Positions 1 through 9,275 of a stretch of 44,628 nt of DNA are shown here, piece by piece. Source of the DNA: Bacteroidia bacterium (GTDB lineage Bacteria; Bacteroidota; Bacteroidia; NS11-12g; UBA955). A program made the translations under genes and the position numbers. The notes below the pieces were generated by a model. That model had not been told where the DNA came from, did no database searches, and saw only the letters and a program-made list of their open reading frames with translations. The stretch's first letter is position 1; each line of letters opens with the position of its first letter. Location: contig JAOASJ010000066.1 in NCBI GenBank assembly GCA_030158725.1, positions 5,995 to 50,622 on the forward strand, given 5' to 3'.

Positions 1-1
1 T

Positions 2-841
2 TTATATTTTTATCCAATTTTGCGGTATTAATTCACTTGTATCATGTAAGTCTTTTGCAAACCATTTTTTTGGAGCAATAACTTTCTTTTTTGTATTTTT
101 ATTTAGCCAAGCAGCCCACCAGCTAAAGGAACTGTTGGCAATGATATTGTGTTCACATTGGCTCATCAAAATCAGTTCCTCAGCATCAGTAAGTTGCTCT
201 ATAATTTCTTTATCTTGTAAAAAGGAAAAGGCCTCTTTAGACCAAGCTTTATCGTCTGAAAAAATTAAATAAGTAAACTTAGTTGACGGATTATCAGTTT
301 CAATTCGTTTTATAGCCTCTTTGTAATAATCCAATGAACAAGTGCCGTGAACTTGGTTGGTGTGCAATTCGCTAACGTAATCTCCCCTTCTAACATGAAT
401 ACTTACTGTGTTCTGTCCATTGTACTTTTCAGACAATGTACAAAATGTTTTTCCAGGTTTTAATAATGAGAAAACTGAAATTATATCTTCTTTAAATGCT
501 TCAAAATAGCTCTGGTTTTGCCAATAACCAATTAGTCTGCTTTGTCCTTTAATTTGATTAAATTCTGAATCAAATTTAAATTCTACTTTTTCTTTTATGT
601 CTACAATGTTTCCAAAAATCCCAAGAGACACTTTTTTAAAAAAACTTAAATCCTTTGGGTTACTTGAAATACAAGTATTGTTAATGTTGAAAGCACCTAA
701 AGCATATGTTCTCTTGCCATCGTTTTGCAATTCAGATGTTTCTAAAATTAGCGTTTCGTTGTTTCTTTTAGAATAGGATAAACCACATGCATATTGAAAC
801 ATTTGATTTCCTAATCCACCTGAAAGCGAAACAAACACCAT
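2..841 (-). CDS. Alpha-1,2-fucosyltransferase-like glycosyltransferase, family GT11
   Basis: A 279-residue protein, complete: its TAA stop lies at bases 2-4. It opens with the GT11 N-terminal signature (SGGLGNQMFQYACG, residues 7-20), has HVRRGDY at 149-155 (the GDP-fucose-binding HxRRxD motif) and ends with the family block NIIANSSFSWWAAWL at 232-246. The family transfers L-fucose from GDP-fucose to a galactose or similar acceptor; the exact acceptor and linkage cannot be read from sequence. It has no signal peptide and should act at the cytoplasmic face. It is the last visible gene of the operon read from 5366 downward, and its ATG overlaps the upstream carbamoyltransferase stop as TAATG, indicating translational coupling. 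Role inferred: decoration of the O-antigen or capsule repeat exported by the adjacent Wzm/Wzt. The operon may continue beyond the window. Confidence 0.9.
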   Translation of the reverse strand: MVFVSLSGGLGNQMFQYACGLSYSKRNNETLILETSELQNDGKRTYALGAFNINNTCISSNPKDLSFFKKVSLGIFGNIVDIKEKVEFKFDSEFNQIKGQSRLIGYWQNQSYFEAFKEDIISVFSLLKPGKTFCTLSEKYNGQNTVSIHVRRGDYVSELHTNQVHGTCSLDYYKEAIKRIETDNPSTKFTYLIFSDDKAWSKEAFSFLQDKEIIEQLTDAEELILMSQCEHNIIANSSFSWWAAWLNKNTKKKVIAPKKWFAKDLHDTSELIPQNWIKI

Positions 842-2679
842 TACTTTCTAGTTATTAGATAACCTTCAATCATTACAAAATCCATATTGGTATCCAAGAA
901 ATCTTGAATTGCATCCTTTGGCGTTTCAACTATGGTTCGACCGTGCTTATTAAAAGAAGTATTAATACTAACACCGTATCCAGTTAGCTTTTTAAGTTCT
1001 TTTAGATACCTAAAATACATTGGATTGTCTTTCTCTTCAACAAATTGAGCCCTTCCAGTTCCATCAACATGCACAGAAGCTGGTATATTGTTTCTATGCT
1101 CTTGACGCATTCTAAATGCGCAAGTCATGTGCTTGTTAGGATAAGATTTTTCAAACAATCTTTCGCGTTCTTCCTCTAATATCGAAGGACAGAATGGTTG
1201 AAACAAGGGCCTATTTTTAATAGAACCATTAATTTTTTTAGTTATTTCTTCACTACGGCAATCAGCCACAATACTTCTATTACCCAATGCCCTAGGACCC
1301 CATTCCATTCTACCATGGAATATGGCACCTACCTTCCCCTCAGCTACTAATTGAGCTGTAAGTTCTGGCCATTGGTCATATTCATCTTTATAATTAATAT
1401 CCGCATGCTTTTTAAGCTCTTCAGATATTTGCTCTCTTGTGTATGATGTGCCAAAATATGGCATATACTTTTGCTTAAGCCATTTCAAATCTGAGATTGA
1501 ATTATTTTGACTTAAAAATGTTAAGTATGCTGCACCCTCTGCTGTTCCCTCATCGGTCATAGCCGGCACAATGTATAACTCTTGAGTCAATTCTTCATAG
1601 ACCCTTAAATTCAAGATCACATTAGCAAAAACACCACCGCTAAAACATAAAGTCTTTATGCCTGTAGCTGCCATTAATTGCTTAATGTAAATAAGCATAA
1701 ATTCTTCCAAGAACTTTTGAATCGCTGCACATATATCTTCCTTTTTGTAAGATGACATAAAGCGGTTAAATTCATCCATAGAAAACAACAACTCAGCATC
1801 TTCTTGGAAGATTTGAATTTCATTGTTCTCTAATACTTTGAAGCACTTCCAAAGTTTATCATACACTTCGTTTTGATAATTCCCAAATGCTGCTAAAGCT
1901 TCAACTTTACCTTCATCTGCGTTTGGCGTGAAACCCAACATGTAGGTGAAATATGTATACATACCCCCTACTGAACTTTCGAATTCAATCTGGTTGTATT
2001 TTCCAGAAAATGTAAAAAACTTATTGGGAGAAATTGAAGATGCAAACAAACTCATTTGATTGCTTTTTACAGTATAAACACTAGAGAATCTATTGTGATC
2101 ACCTTGTGCATCCATTGTAATTAACAATGCGTCATTCTCGAAATTTGAAGTAAAATAACTAGAAACAGCATGACATTCTTCGTGGTCAAAATATTCGATA
2201 ACTATTTCTGCTTTAGGAAATGCCTTGCGCAGAACGGCATCCAACAATTCGGATTGATATTTTGTTTCAGTTGAATTGACTAAGTTTTGATAGGGTCTTA
2301 ATTTACTCTTCAAAAACAAAAATTTGTTTTTTGAAAAATCACTTAAAGACTTAAAATTTGAAAATGCTGTTTTATACCCTTTCAAATAAGGTTCTTTGAA
2401 AAGTTCACGATAGAATAAATCTCTATCGTACTGATTGCCATAAATTTTTAAACTTTTATGCTCTAATCGCGCATTACCACATACTACTTTACTTACTTGA
2501 TTAACATCCAAATTAGAATTTGAGATGTATTTATCTAAAGCAGAAACAGGAAAAATGGTGTCGTGTTTAAATCGGGTTATTCTTTCACTACTGATAGCGA
2601 AAACATCCTGTTTTTGAGGATCGATGACAAATATGGCCGAATCGTGGCCTAAAAAATTAACGCCTATAAATAATTCCAT
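841..2679 (-). CDS. Carbamoyltransferase, NodU/CmcH family
   Basis: A 612-residue protein of normal family length. The N-terminal Kae1/YrdC-like part carries DHEECHA (165-171, metal-binding His166 and His170), TMDAQGDH (188-195) and EGKVEALA (256-263), followed by CFSGGVFANV (345-354). The C-terminal carbamoyltransferase domain contains GRMEWGPRALGNRSI (456-470). Members transfer a carbamoyl group from carbamoyl phosphate, via carbamoyl-AMP, to a sugar or antibiotic hydroxyl. In this setting (Wzm, Wzt and fucosyltransferase neighbours) an O-carbamoylated surface sugar is the likely product; this is inference. The gene starts 3 bases after the wzt stop and its own stop overlaps the next ATG as TAATG. 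Confidence 0.92.
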   Translation of the reverse strand: MELFIGVNFLGHDSAIFVIDPQKQDVFAISSERITRFKHDTIFPVSALDKYISNSNLDVNQVSKVVCGNARLEHKSLKIYGNQYDRDLFYRELFKEPYLKGYKTAFSNFKSLSDFSKNKFLFLKSKLRPYQNLVNSTETKYQSELLDAVLRKAFPKAEIVIEYFDHEECHAVSSYFTSNFENDALLITMDAQGDHNRFSSVYTVKSNQMSLFASSISPNKFFTFSGKYNQIEFESSVGGMYTYFTYMLGFTPNADEGKVEALAAFGNYQNEVYDKLWKCFKVLENNEIQIFQEDAELLFSMDEFNRFMSSYKKEDICAAIQKFLEEFMLIYIKQLMAATGIKTLCFSGGVFANVILNLRVYEELTQELYIVPAMTDEGTAEGAAYLTFLSQNNSISDLKWLKQKYMPYFGTSYTREQISEELKKHADINYKDEYDQWPELTAQLVAEGKVGAIFHGRMEWGPRALGNRSIVADCRSEEITKKINGSIKNRPLFQPFCPSILEEERERLFEKSYPNKHMTCAFRMRQEHRNNIPASVHVDGTGRAQFVEEKDNPMYFRYLKELKKLTGYGVSINTSFNKHGRTIVETPKDAIQDFLDTNMDFVMIEGYLITRK

Positions 2680-2682
2680 GAA

Positions 2683-3930
2683 TTAGTTGATTGTAAATTT
2701 ACCTTGTGTTATTAAAAATCCAGCACCCTTTGACAGTGAGTATGTTTCACCCATGCGGTTAATTTCGAGAACTTCAAAATTTATGACTTTCTCACAGTAT
2801 TGAATTGACTTACCATTGTATAATAAATTGAAGGTAAGCGCATAATTACCTGGTGCGAGTTTAACTTGAATATTTTGATAATCAATTTCAAAAGTTCCAT
2901 TGTTTAACTCCATTAACTCTGAAACTTCAGAAAAAATATTGACATCTAAAGCACTAGCTATACCAATGCCTAATTGATAATTTCCTTGCGCTTGGCAATC
3001 GATATTAAATGCAAATCGCAGAGTTTCACCAGAAAGATATGCTTTTGTTTTTTGATCCTCTCCATTCAATAATCGTACTTGGGTAACACAAGCTGGAATA
3101 TCTTTATTAACTTTTAAATTGAGTTCATCTTCAGTTTTCAATTCATGACTCAAATAATAATTAATGATTTTATCTGTTTCACCTGTTTGCTGAATAGTTC
3201 CATGTTTTAAATAAATTGAACGGCTGCACAATGATTGAATTGCCCCCATGTTATGGCTTACGAAAAGAACTGTTCTTCCTTGCCCACTAACATCCTTCAT
3301 TTTACCTAAACATTTCTTCTGAAACTCAGCATCACCAACGGCTAACACTTCATCTACTATTAATATTTCAGGTTCCAAATGAGCAGCAACAGCAAATGCA
3401 AGTCTTACATACATTCCAGAACTATATCTTTTTACAGGCGTATCAATATACCTCTCAACTCCAGAAAAATCTACAATTTCGTCAAACTTTTTTCTAATCT
3501 CAGTTTTGGTCATCCCCATGATGGCACCATTTAAGAATACGTTTTCTCTTCCAGATAATTCTGGGTGAAATCCAGTTCCAACTTCAAGCAAACTAGCCAT
3601 TCTACCGTTCACAGTAATTTGACCAGTAGTTGGCGCAGTAACCCTTGATAAAATTTTTAGTAAAGTACTTTTACCAGCACCATTCTTTCCAATAATTCCA
3701 ATTACTTCACCTTGCTCGATATCAAAATTTATATCTTTTAAAGCCCAAACATATTCTGAACTTCCTTTTTGACTTCTATCATTTGTATCTCCAATTTTTA
3801 AAAAAGGATCTTCCTTTCCTTGCATGGTATATAACCAACGTTTAAAATCGTTGGCCAAAGTCTTTGTACCAATGGTTCCTAAGCGGTATTGCTTAGAAAT
3901 ATTTTCAGCTTTAATAACTATATTTCCCAT
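2683..3930 (-). CDS. wzt: ABC transporter ATP-binding protein, Wzt type, with C-terminal carbohydrate-binding domain
   Basis: A 415-residue ATPase of an O-antigen/capsule ABC exporter. The nucleotide-binding domain shows Walker A GKNGAGKST (81-89), signature YSSGM (169-173), Walker B ILIVDE (189-194) and the H-loop His in VSHNMG (about 226). Residues about 255-415 form an extra domain resembling Wzt_C, which in characterised systems binds the modified non-reducing end of the finished glycan and so couples chain termination to export. Its partner is the Wzm permease immediately upstream, with a TAATG overlap at 3928-3932. Family assignment is firm; which terminal sugar is recognised cannot be told. 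The carbamoyltransferase directly downstream is a plausible source of such a cap. Confidence 0.92.
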   Translation of the reverse strand: MGNIVIKAENISKQYRLGTIGTKTLANDFKRWLYTMQGKEDPFLKIGDTNDRSQKGSSEYVWALKDINFDIEQGEVIGIIGKNGAGKSTLLKILSRVTAPTTGQITVNGRMASLLEVGTGFHPELSGRENVFLNGAIMGMTKTEIRKKFDEIVDFSGVERYIDTPVKRYSSGMYVRLAFAVAAHLEPEILIVDEVLAVGDAEFQKKCLGKMKDVSGQGRTVLFVSHNMGAIQSLCSRSIYLKHGTIQQTGETDKIINYYLSHELKTEDELNLKVNKDIPACVTQVRLLNGEDQKTKAYLSGETLRFAFNIDCQAQGNYQLGIGIASALDVNIFSEVSELMELNNGTFEIDYQNIQVKLAPGNYALTFNLLYNGKSIQYCEKVINFEVLEINRMGETYSLSKGAGFLITQGKFTIN

Positions 3931-4778
3931 TATACTGTATCTATAAATCCTTTTTCAACTTTATTAAAAACCAAAACACCAATAACCAAAATGATGGCTG
4001 TAAAAATGGTGCTATAGGCGAGGTAAAACCAACTAAAAATTCCTTGTCCTAAGAAAGAATATTTTATTGCTTCCATTAATGATACCAAAGGATTCAAAAA
4101 CAAAATCCATTGTTTATCTGCAGGTACAACTGATGCAGGGAATATTACAGCACTTGCATACATCAGCAATTGAACTCCAAAAGCAATTAAGAAGGTTAAG
4201 TCTCTATATTTTGTTGTTAAGGCAGAAAAAATTAAACCGAACCCAAGTCCCATAAGTGCAAAAACCAGCAAATAAAATGGCATTAGAAGTAATTCGATTT
4301 GAGGATGCACAGCATCACTATTTATGATGTAGTAAACCCAAACCATTAATAGCAATAAGAGTTGAATACCCAACTTCATCAGATTTGATATAATTACTGA
4401 TAAAGGAACTATCAATCGTGGGAAATAAACTTTACCAAATACTGAAGCGTTAGACACAAAAGTATTTGATGTAGAAGTTAAACAACTAGAGAAGTAATTC
4501 CAAAACGTTATGCCTGTTAAATAAAACAAAATCTCGGGTGCACCACCAGTAGAGATTTTGGCAACTTGTCCAAATATAATTGTAAAAGTTATGGTAATTA
4601 AAAGTGGTTGTATAAAGAACCACACAGGTCCAAGGATTGTCTGTTTGTATACCGAAATAAAATCTCGTTTAACCAACAAAAAAAGAAGATCTCTATATCT
4701 CCATATTTCCTTCAAATCAATTTCCCAAAGTGTTCTTTTGGGTTTGATTACAAAAGTGTAATTATTATTCTCTGACAT
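3930..4778 (-). CDS. wzm: ABC-2 type polysaccharide export permease, Wzm type
   Basis: A 282-residue integral membrane protein with about six hydrophobic helices. The N-terminal sequence includes the typical ABC-2 stretch RDLLFLLVKRDFISVYKQT just before the first membrane span, and FNKVEKGFIDTV closes the protein as in other O-antigen permeases (usual length 260-290). With Wzt it would move lipid-linked glycan across the inner membrane. It starts directly after the stop of the NusG-like gene with no intervening base (TAG then ATG) and overlaps wzt by one base, so regulator, permease and ATPase form one coupled transcript. Confidence 0.9.
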   Translation of the reverse strand: MSENNNYTFVIKPKRTLWEIDLKEIWRYRDLLFLLVKRDFISVYKQTILGPVWFFIQPLLITITFTIIFGQVAKISTGGAPEILFYLTGITFWNYFSSCLTSTSNTFVSNASVFGKVYFPRLIVPLSVIISNLMKLGIQLLLLLMVWVYYIINSDAVHPQIELLLMPFYLLVFALMGLGFGLIFSALTTKYRDLTFLIAFGVQLLMYASAVIFPASVVPADKQWILFLNPLVSLMEAIKYSFLGQGIFSWFYLAYSTIFTAIILVIGVLVFNKVEKGFIDTV

Positions 4779-5366
4779 CTATATTTTTTTAAGTGATTTA
4801 GGTGGTATTTTTACTTGTAAACTATTGCCAATATTTTCAAAATTTATTAGGAACCATTCATCTTGGTCAACCGATATTAAATCACCGCTCAATCCTTTAA
4901 GTGGACCCGCGATAACTAGAACCTTTGAACCCGTTTTCAATTCCCTCAAATCAGAGGCTTCTGAAATATCATATCCATGTTTTATAATCGTTTTTAAAAC
5001 ATCGATCTCATGCTGCCAAACTGGGGCTGGCTTACCATTGAAAGTTAAAAAAGTTACGAAAGCATTAAAATCTTTAAATCTACTTTTTTCATTCACACCT
5101 TTTACGAAAACATAAGAATTAAAAAGGGGTACTTCAATGATCTTTTTTCGGTCTGACCATTGAGAAGTTTTTCGAAGAAGTGGCAGATATACTTCCAAAC
5201 CGGCATCAGCAAGTTGAGTAGCTAAGACTTTTTCTTGTCTTGACTTAGTATATATTACAAACCAAGTTTCTGAGATATTCATTAACCAATGCGCTGCCCT
5301 CTCAGTCACATTTTTGCGATGAGCGGTTATCGAAAAAAGCTTGTCCATACCAATGGTATATGACAT
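4779..5366 (-). CDS. NusG-like transcription antiterminator, UpxY/RfaH-like specialised paralogue
   Basis: A 195-residue protein with an N-terminal NGN domain (TWFVIYTKSRQEKV followed by a VYLPL block) and a C-terminal KOW domain (GSKVLVIAGPLKGLSGDL). The divergent NGN and the position as first gene of a capsule/O-antigen operon fit UpxY-family antiterminators, which in Bacteroides act on the 5' leader of their own polysaccharide operon; that parallel is inference here. The start is uncertain. The ATG at 5366 gives a 28-residue tail before the NGN core, while an in-frame ATG at 5280-5282 would give 167 residues, closer to UpxY length. A 366-base gene-free leader precedes it, where an antitermination target would be expected. 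Confidence 0.83.
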   Translation of the reverse strand: MSYTIGMDKLFSITAHRKNVTERAAHWLMNISETWFVIYTKSRQEKVLATQLADAGLEVYLPLLRKTSQWSDRKKIIEVPLFNSYVFVKGVNEKSRFKDFNAFVTFLTFNGKPAPVWQHEIDVLKTIIKHGYDISEASDLRELKTGSKVLVIAGPLKGLSGDLISVDQDEWFLINFENIGNSLQVKIPPKSLKKI

Positions 5367-5732
5367 TTTGGAAATTCAATTCAAAAACAAAATAGATAAG
5401 GCTTGAAAGTGAATTTTAATTGCTTCTACAACAATAAATACTTCTAGAGAGAATCTTCACACAACTTATCCAAAGCGTTCCTATTTTTTAGAAATAAAAA
5501 CTCCTCATAATGTGAAAGATAAGTTCACTGAGAAAACCTAATAAATACAAGGGTTCACCTCACTACCAAACAGGTTAAAATGCAAGATTCATCAATTAAT
5601 CAAAACCAATATTAAAATATTGCCAAGAGATATTCACAATAACAAGCTGAAAAATTCTCAAATTCAGCCAAGTAGCTACAAAATAATAAAAAAACTTAGG
5701 GCTTAAAGTAAATCCTAAAAACTATTGAAAAA
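5367..5732 (-). other. 366-base leader/intergenic region upstream of the NusG-like gene
   Basis: There is no credible gene. On the transcribed (minus) strand this separates the stop of the GT2 gene from the antiterminator. I see no exact TAnnTTTG box on the minus strand. Visible structure: an 8-base inverted pair AACTTATC (5463-5470) and GATAAGTT (5518-5525), a tight CAATATT/AATATTG hairpin (5607-5622) and a GCTGAA/TTCAGC stem (5646-5651 with 5663-5668). It probably holds a promoter and the leader on which the antiterminator acts, but no specific site can be named. Confidence 0.45.
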
Positions 5733-6458
5733 TTACTTCTTTGAAAAGATATTGTATTTTAAAATACAGTAAATGGCTCTAAAACCATCTTTTGCGCCAA
5801 TTTTTTTCCCTTCAAAATAGGTTCGTCCATAATAGGAAATCCCTACCTCATAAATTCTAATTTTAGGAACTCTAGAAATTCTAGCTGTAACTTCAGGTTC
5901 AAAACCAAAGCGCTTTTCTTGAAAATTGAATGACTGAATTAAATCAGTTCTAAACAGTTTGTAACAAGTTTCCATGTCTGTCAAGTTAAGATTGGTTAAC
6001 ATATTGGATAGAAAAGTTAAAAATTTATTTCCTATCGAGTGCCAGAAAAATAAAATTCTATGTGGCTTTCCGCCCATAAAACGACTTCCGTATACAACAT
6101 CGGCGAATCCGTCAACAACAGGTTTCAACAAAATATTATATTCTGATGGGTCATATTCCAAATCTGCATCTTGAATAATTAAATATTCTCCTGTTGCTTT
6201 TTTAATTCCAGTATGCAAGGCGGCACCTTTTCCCTGGTTAATTTCGTGTTTATGGTATTGTATATCTACAGAAGAATTATTATCAATATATTCTTTAATT
6301 GACTCCTCTGTATTATCTGTAGAACAGTCGTTTACAATAATAATTTCTTTTTCAATATTGTCTAGTAAATGGACATTTTTGACCTTATCTAGAATCAAAT
6401 GAATTGTTGAACCTTCATTGTATGCCGGAATTATTATTGATAATTTTTTAATAATCAT
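5733..6458 (-). CDS. Glycosyltransferase family 2, polyprenyl-phosphate (DPM1-like) type
   Basis: A 241-residue GT-A glycosyltransferase. It starts with [14 protein letters not shown], then [30 protein letters not shown] and the metal-binding DxD-like stretch QDADLEYDP, with VYGSRF further on; this is the order seen in DPM/DPG-synthase-like enzymes that load a sugar onto polyprenyl phosphate. No C-terminal membrane helices are present, so it is the short soluble type. It overlaps the upstream oxidoreductase stop as TAATG (6456-6460), forming an operon with it and the ABC flippase. Donor and acceptor are unknown; a role in making a lipid-linked sugar for the surface glycan is inferred. Confidence 0.87.
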   Translation of the reverse strand: MIIKKLSIIIPAYNEGSTIHLILDKVKNVHLLDNIEKEIIIVNDCSTDNTEESIKEYIDNNSSVDIQYHKHEINQGKGAALHTGIKKATGEYLIIQDADLEYDPSEYNILLKPVVDGFADVVYGSRFMGGKPHRILFFWHSIGNKFLTFLSNMLTNLNLTDMETCYKLFRTDLIQSFNFQEKRFGFEPEVTARISRVPKIRIYEVGISYYGRTYFEGKKIGAKDGFRAIYCILKYNIFSKK

Positions 6459-7483
6459 TACTTTTTAATCTTCAAATATGGGTTTCCATTGTAAATTCTC
6501 TCTATAATTTCAACCACTTTAAATCCATCTTTAGCGTTAGTGTCTATTTCCATATCATTAATGAGAACATCCAATACATTCTGGTAAACAAAATGATGGT
6601 TAGCTGCAGAACCTTTGTATGTTCCGTAGTCATTGGCTGGACTTGATTTCTCTAATACAGGCATTTCGTAGTTTTTGATGTGACAATATTCAATTTCATT
6701 CATATACTGTCCACCTATTTTAACAGAACCATTTTCGCCAATAATACTTATACTGCTTTCCATATTGGTATCCCAAACAGAAGTAGAATAATTAATACTG
6801 CCCATTCCGCCATTTAAAAAATCAAATTGGATAATACCTGAATCTTCAAAATCACTTAAATTTTTATGGTTAAAATCATTAAACCTTGATTGAATATTGG
6901 TAATATCACCAAACAACCAGAACATCATATCTATGAAATGAGAAAATTGCGTAAACAAGGTGCCGCCATCTTGGGCTAAATCTCCTCTCCAATTTTTACC
7001 CGTATAATAGCGTTCGTCCCTGTTCCAATAGCAATTAATTTGTACAGAATAAACATCGCCTAAAATACCTTGATCTAGAATTGATTTTATCCATTTTGAA
7101 GGTGGAGAATATCTATTTTGCATGACACAAAATACTTTCTTCTTATTTCTGTCTGCTTGATCTATAATATCTTGGGCGTCTTGAGAATTCAAGGCCATTG
7201 GTTTTTCTATGATAACATGTTTACCGGCAGACAAAGCTTTTATAGCAATTGAGGCATGTGAGCCATTTGGAGTAGCTATAGACAAGACGTCAAATTCTGG
7301 ACTACTTAATAAAAGTTGTTCTAAATTGTCAAAAAGAGGAACATTATATGCCGCAAGGTTGTTTTCCTTGTCAATATCACAAATTGAAACCAATTTGGAA
7401 TCTGCATGCCTAGAAATCATTTCAGCATGACGTTTTCCAATATGTCCTAAACCAATAACGGCAAATTTAATAGGTACTTTCAT
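6458..7483 (-). CDS. Gfo/Idh/MocA-family NAD(P)-dependent sugar oxidoreductase, WlbA/WbpB-like
   Basis: With the start at 7481-7483 ([19 protein letters not shown]) the protein has 341 residues and begins, as the family does, directly at the Rossmann strand with GLGHIG. An upstream extension to 7561 is possible but would run deep into the ABC gene and add 26 residues without family similarity. The EKP motif (IIEKPMALN), present in the catalytic cleft of this family, and the [21 protein letters not shown] segment are visible; the latter resembles WlbA/WbpB enzymes that oxidise UDP-GlcNAcA at C3. That exact substrate is a guess from similarity and context. It overlaps the ABC gene by 17 bases and the GT2 gene by TAATG. 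Confidence 0.85.
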   Translation of the reverse strand: MKVPIKFAVIGLGHIGKRHAEMISRHADSKLVSICDIDKENNLAAYNVPLFDNLEQLLLSSPEFDVLSIATPNGSHASIAIKALSAGKHVIIEKPMALNSQDAQDIIDQADRNKKKVFCVMQNRYSPPSKWIKSILDQGILGDVYSVQINCYWNRDERYYTGKNWRGDLAQDGGTLFTQFSHFIDMMFWLFGDITNIQSRFNDFNHKNLSDFEDSGIIQFDFLNGGMGSINYSTSVWDTNMESSISIIGENGSVKIGGQYMNEIEYCHIKNYEMPVLEKSSPANDYGTYKGSAANHHFVYQNVLDVLINDMEIDTNAKDGFKVVEIIERIYNGNPYLKIKK

Positions 7484-9209
7484 TAACTTGCTTTTCGAGG
7501 TCTTCTTGATTGATGTGATAAGTGTGATCACATAAATCAATAATTCTCTTTTTATGTGCAATGATAACTAAAGTTACATTTTGTTTCTTAAGATTTTGTA
7601 AACTTTCTATCACGATATCTTCTGTTTCTGAATCAAGAGAGCTAGTTGCTTCATCAAAAAGTAAAACTGAAGATTCTTTATACAAGGCTCTAGCAATTGC
7701 TATTCTTTGCTTTTGGCCTTCACTTATACGTGAGCCCTGCTCTCCCAATAACGTATCTAATCCATTGGGTAGATGCTCTAGAAATCTTTGTAATCCTGAA
7801 TGCAGTATGGCCCTTTCCATTTTAGCTGCATCATAAGTAGAATTTAAAGATATGTTCTCATGTAAAGTTTTATTAAAAATAAAAGGATTTTGATGAACGA
7901 ATCCAATTTGATTTTGCCAAGATTGAATGTTTTTTGTGTTCAGCGCAACTCCATCTATGCTGATTTCACCCTTTTGAGGAAGTATTAAACCAGAAATCAT
8001 TTTCATTAAGGTGCTTTTCCCACTGCCACTAATTCCACTAATTCCAAAAATCTCCCCTTTCTTAATTACAAAACTGACATCATCTATCAATTTTTGTTTT
8101 TGGTCGTATTCGTATGATACATTTTTAATCTGCATTTCTGAGTTAAAATGCATAGGAACTGTCGTTTTGATTTTATTCTGTAGGGTATTATGGTATAAAT
8201 AATCAATAGTATGTTGATGCAGCTTAAGCTTCATTAATCCAATTAAAAGTCTATTGATTGCCGGCACCAACCTAAATACAGAAAGTACAAAAATTGCTGC
8301 CAAAGCCCTCAATCCGGCAGGATTGTCAGAAAAAAAGTATCCATAGATAACTAAAATTATTACCCCAGCTAATACAACGATTTCATTAGCTCTAGAAGGT
8401 ATACCTTGGTAAAAGATTGATTTGAAATCAGAGTCTATTAGAAATTTCTGCTTCTTTAAAAAATCCTTGATAAAAAAACCAGATGAATGATTCACTTTGA
8501 TATCAACCAAACCATTTACACCAATATTCAAACTCTCTATTGTTTCTTCCCTTTTTCCTTTGGTTTCCTCACCTAACTGATAAATTTTTTGCTTAATGCT
8601 GCTGCTTATAAAATAAAAAGCAGGTGCAGTTACCAAAACAATTAAGAAGAAAATAGATGGGTTAAACCAAATAATGAAAATTAGAATAAATAAAATAACT
8701 AAGCTCTCTCCAATAATATTGACAAAAGGCAAAAGAATACCAGTTGCAAAATACATCGAATTAAAATGGATTTTATTTAAAAAATCAGATGTGCCTTTGG
8801 CTACAATCTTTTCAAAGGACTGGTTTATTACATGATAAAACGTGTTTTCTGTAAAATTTTGAACCAGTTTGGTACTCAATTTATGAATGCTTTTTTGAAT
8901 TAAAACCGCAAAAATGTTTTTAATTAGAAAAAAGAAAGCAACTAAAGCAATTAGAGTTAATAAAAAATCTGATTCCTTTTCAATTCCAATAAATTGATGG
9001 ATAGCCCTTAATTTTCTACTTTTAGCTAGAAAGTCACCATCTATAGCCAACATCAAAACAGGAACAACTGCAGCCAATGCTATAACATCAGCAACGGAAA
9101 CGATAGCAGTCATGATGACCAATCGCCTTCCCTTTCTTAAGCTAGGTTTGTCTAAAAGTAAACCTATACTTTTTATGGTTTCTATAAATGCATTTCTTTC
9201 TGAGGACAA
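7467..9209 (-). CDS. ABC transporter with fused membrane and ATPase domains, PglK-like flippase
   Basis: A 580-residue half-transporter. About six membrane helices occupy residues 30-320, followed by an ATPase domain with Walker A GISGSGKST (392-400), signature ISEGQKQR (495-502), Walker B LLFDE (516-520) and switch His in IIAHKK (about 552). The N-terminal layout resembles PglK, which flips lipid-linked oligosaccharides, more than lipid A flippase MsbA; this is a judgement from overall pattern. The start is uncertain: the frame opens with TTG at 9207-9209 and no ATG occurs before residue 33. It leads the operon with the oxidoreductase and GT2 genes and is divergent from the gene at 9276. Confidence 0.83.
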   Translation of the reverse strand: MSSERNAFIETIKSIGLLLDKPSLRKGRRLVIMTAIVSVADVIALAAVVPVLMLAIDGDFLAKSRKLRAIHQFIGIEKESDFLLTLIALVAFFFLIKNIFAVLIQKSIHKLSTKLVQNFTENTFYHVINQSFEKIVAKGTSDFLNKIHFNSMYFATGILLPFVNIIGESLVILFILIFIIWFNPSIFFLIVLVTAPAFYFISSSIKQKIYQLGEETKGKREETIESLNIGVNGLVDIKVNHSSGFFIKDFLKKQKFLIDSDFKSIFYQGIPSRANEIVVLAGVIILVIYGYFFSDNPAGLRALAAIFVLSVFRLVPAINRLLIGLMKLKLHQHTIDYLYHNTLQNKIKTTVPMHFNSEMQIKNVSYEYDQKQKLIDDVSFVIKKGEIFGISGISGSGKSTLMKMISGLILPQKGEISIDGVALNTKNIQSWQNQIGFVHQNPFIFNKTLHENISLNSTYDAAKMERAILHSGLQRFLEHLPNGLDTLLGEQGSRISEGQKQRIAIARALYKESSVLLFDEATSSLDSETEDIVIESLQNLKKQNVTLVIIAHKKRIIDLCDHTYHINQEDLEKQVNESTY

Positions 9210-9275
9210 ATTGATTTCAGAATTAATTTTGAATTGAGTTACTTTGCAAAGGTAGAATAATTATTCATTTTCATT

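Noticed and set aside
7484-7561. 26-residue N-terminal extension of the WlbA-like dehydrogenase
   Set aside because: The family starts at the Rossmann strand just after Met at 7483, and the extension would lie within the ABC transporter gene.
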